Positions 63,496 through 64,000 of a stretch of 64,000 nucleotides of DNA are shown here, piece after piece. Position 1 is the stretch's first letter, and every line of letters begins with the position of its first letter. Both the position numbers and the translations under genes were made by a program. Source of the stretch: Odoribacter sp. AF15-53 (lineage in GTDB: Bacteria; Bacteroidota; Bacteroidia; Bacteroidales; Marinifilaceae); the NCBI RefSeq assembly GCF_003479425.1, contig NZ_QUHC01000005.1, positions 62,001-126,000 of the forward strand, written 5' to 3'. The notes under the pieces are model-generated. The model saw only the letters and a list, made by a program, of their open reading frames with translations, was not told the DNA's origin and searched no databases.

Positions 63496-63570
63496 GGAGA
63501 ATTGAGTTTCGAATACTTGTTTACCACTTGATGATTACTTGAGGAGTACCGGTTATAGGCTTTTTATTAA

Positions 63571-63643
63571 ATTATAATAATCTTATATGAATCTTATTAT
63601 AATAGGGTTCATATAGGGTTACTATAGGGTTCGTATAGGGTTC
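63571..63643. repeat. AT-rich inverted repeat and four 11-bp-spaced AGGGTT direct repeats
   Basis: ATTATAATAA (63571-63580) is inverted as TTATTATAAT (63594-63603). Immediately after, AGGGTT occurs at 63604, 63615, 63626 and 63637, exactly 11 bp apart, each within a TATAGGGTTC-like unit. This lies in the 331-bp gap 63496-63826, upstream of a TetR gene. A repeated site at near-helical spacing suggests a multimeric protein-binding region. The rest of the gap shows no gene. Confidence 0.8.
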
Positions 63644-63797
63644 ATGACGGTAGTGATCAAGTATTCCTACTCTATAGAGTTTGAATTACTTTAGTTCATG
63701 TACATGTATATTAATTAATCATTCCTTTGTGCGCGTATGCCGGATGAAGTGATAGAAGTGTTTTTAACGCTTTCGTACGCTTTTCAGTTTTTATCTC

Positions 63798-63805
63798 TAT
63801 CTTTG
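63798..63805 (+). promoter_or_regulatory. Candidate -7 box (TATCTTTG) for the TetR-family gene
   Basis: An exact TAnnTTTG match lies 21 bp before the ATG at 63827. The -33 region has no clear TTTG at the right spacing. The predicted transcript would start near 63812. Confidence 0.5.
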
Positions 63806-63826
63806 CAAAGAATAACAAATCGGGTT

Positions 63827-64000
63827 ATGACAGAACTTCGGGATGAAATAATAAAGAAAGCGTTCCTGCAATTTTTGAACAGGGGCTATAAAGCCTGTTC
63901 TTTAAAGGATTTGGAGCAAGCCACGGGATTGACGAAGGGGGCATTTTATTATTACTTTAAGGATAAGAAGGAGATTTTGGAAGCGGGGATGGAGCGTTAT
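63827..64000 (+). CDS. TetR/AcrR-family transcriptional regulator (N-terminal part, runs off the window)
   Basis: The first 58 residues are visible: MTELRDEIIKKAFLQFLNRGYKACSLKDLEQATGLTKGAFYYYFKDKKEILEAGMERY. This is a complete TetR helix-turn-helix, with LEQATGLTKGAFYYYFKDK as the recognition region. The ligand-binding part lies outside the window. TetR proteins usually repress neighbouring or own genes; the direct-repeat block about 185 bp upstream is a candidate target. Confidence 0.93.
   Translation, partial: MTELRDEIIKKAFLQFLNRGYKACSLKDLEQATGLTKGAFYYYFKDKKEILEAGMERY

Noticed and set aside
1..64000. CRISPR array, rRNA, tRNA or transposase
   Set aside because: I looked for regularly spaced direct repeats, tRNA-like cloverleafs and transposase-like proteins and found none. 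The only regular direct repeat (63604-63642) is too short and has no spacers.

Overview
The window looks like a chromosomal segment of a gut-type Bacteroidetes. SusC/SusD outer-membrane pairs, FecI-type sigma/FecR anti-sigma pairs, lipoproteins with Bacteroidetes signal sequences and several TAnnTTTG-type -7 promoter boxes all point there. The style of the loci suggests Odoribacteraceae (Butyricimonas-like), but that genus-level guess is inference. Nearly all of the window is coding, on both strands. I see no rRNA, tRNA, CRISPR array or transposase.

The layout is a set of modular nutrient-uptake loci. Locus 1 (1-12179, +) is the end of a SusC, SusD, a DUF4843-type lipoprotein, a PKD-like lipoprotein, and two tandem cassettes of ABC ATPase plus GldF/GldG-like fused permease. 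A secreted TldD/TldE-like pair follows (12519-15943, +) behind a good Bacteroides-type promoter. Locus 2 (16088-27379, +) is ECF sigma, FecR, SusC, SusD, a degenerate Mx1-type peptidase-like lipoprotein and two secreted thioredoxin-fold proteins. A small HSP20 gene (-) and an unusual TonB-C-domain gene (+) follow. Locus 3 (29148-43537, +) is ECF sigma, FecR, SusC, SusD, DUF4843, PKD-like lipoprotein and two DUF5117-type zinc metalloproteases; the second has lost every zinc ligand. A CbpA/CbpM co-chaperone pair lies at 43736-44979 (+). Locus 4 runs leftwards (61105 down to 45056): ECF sigma, FecR, an unknown lipoprotein, SusC, SusD, a pappalysin-like lipoprotein without its zinc site, two thioredoxin-fold proteins, ABC ATPase and GldF/GldG-like permease. 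The right end holds an EamA transporter (-), a dicarboxylate/amino-acid:cation symporter (+) and the start of a TetR regulator (+).

From family knowledge, each SusC/SusD pair should bind and import a large substrate through the outer membrane using TonB energy. Its STN domain signals through FecR to the ECF sigma factor, giving substrate-induced expression. The accessory modules (peptidase-like lipoproteins, thioredoxins, ABC/Gld-like cassettes) point to proteins or peptides rather than glycans as substrates, since no glycoside hydrolase is present; this is inference. The most striking feature is the repeated pairing of SusC/SusD with peptidase-fold proteins that lack catalytic residues, and the reshuffling of the same modules between loci.
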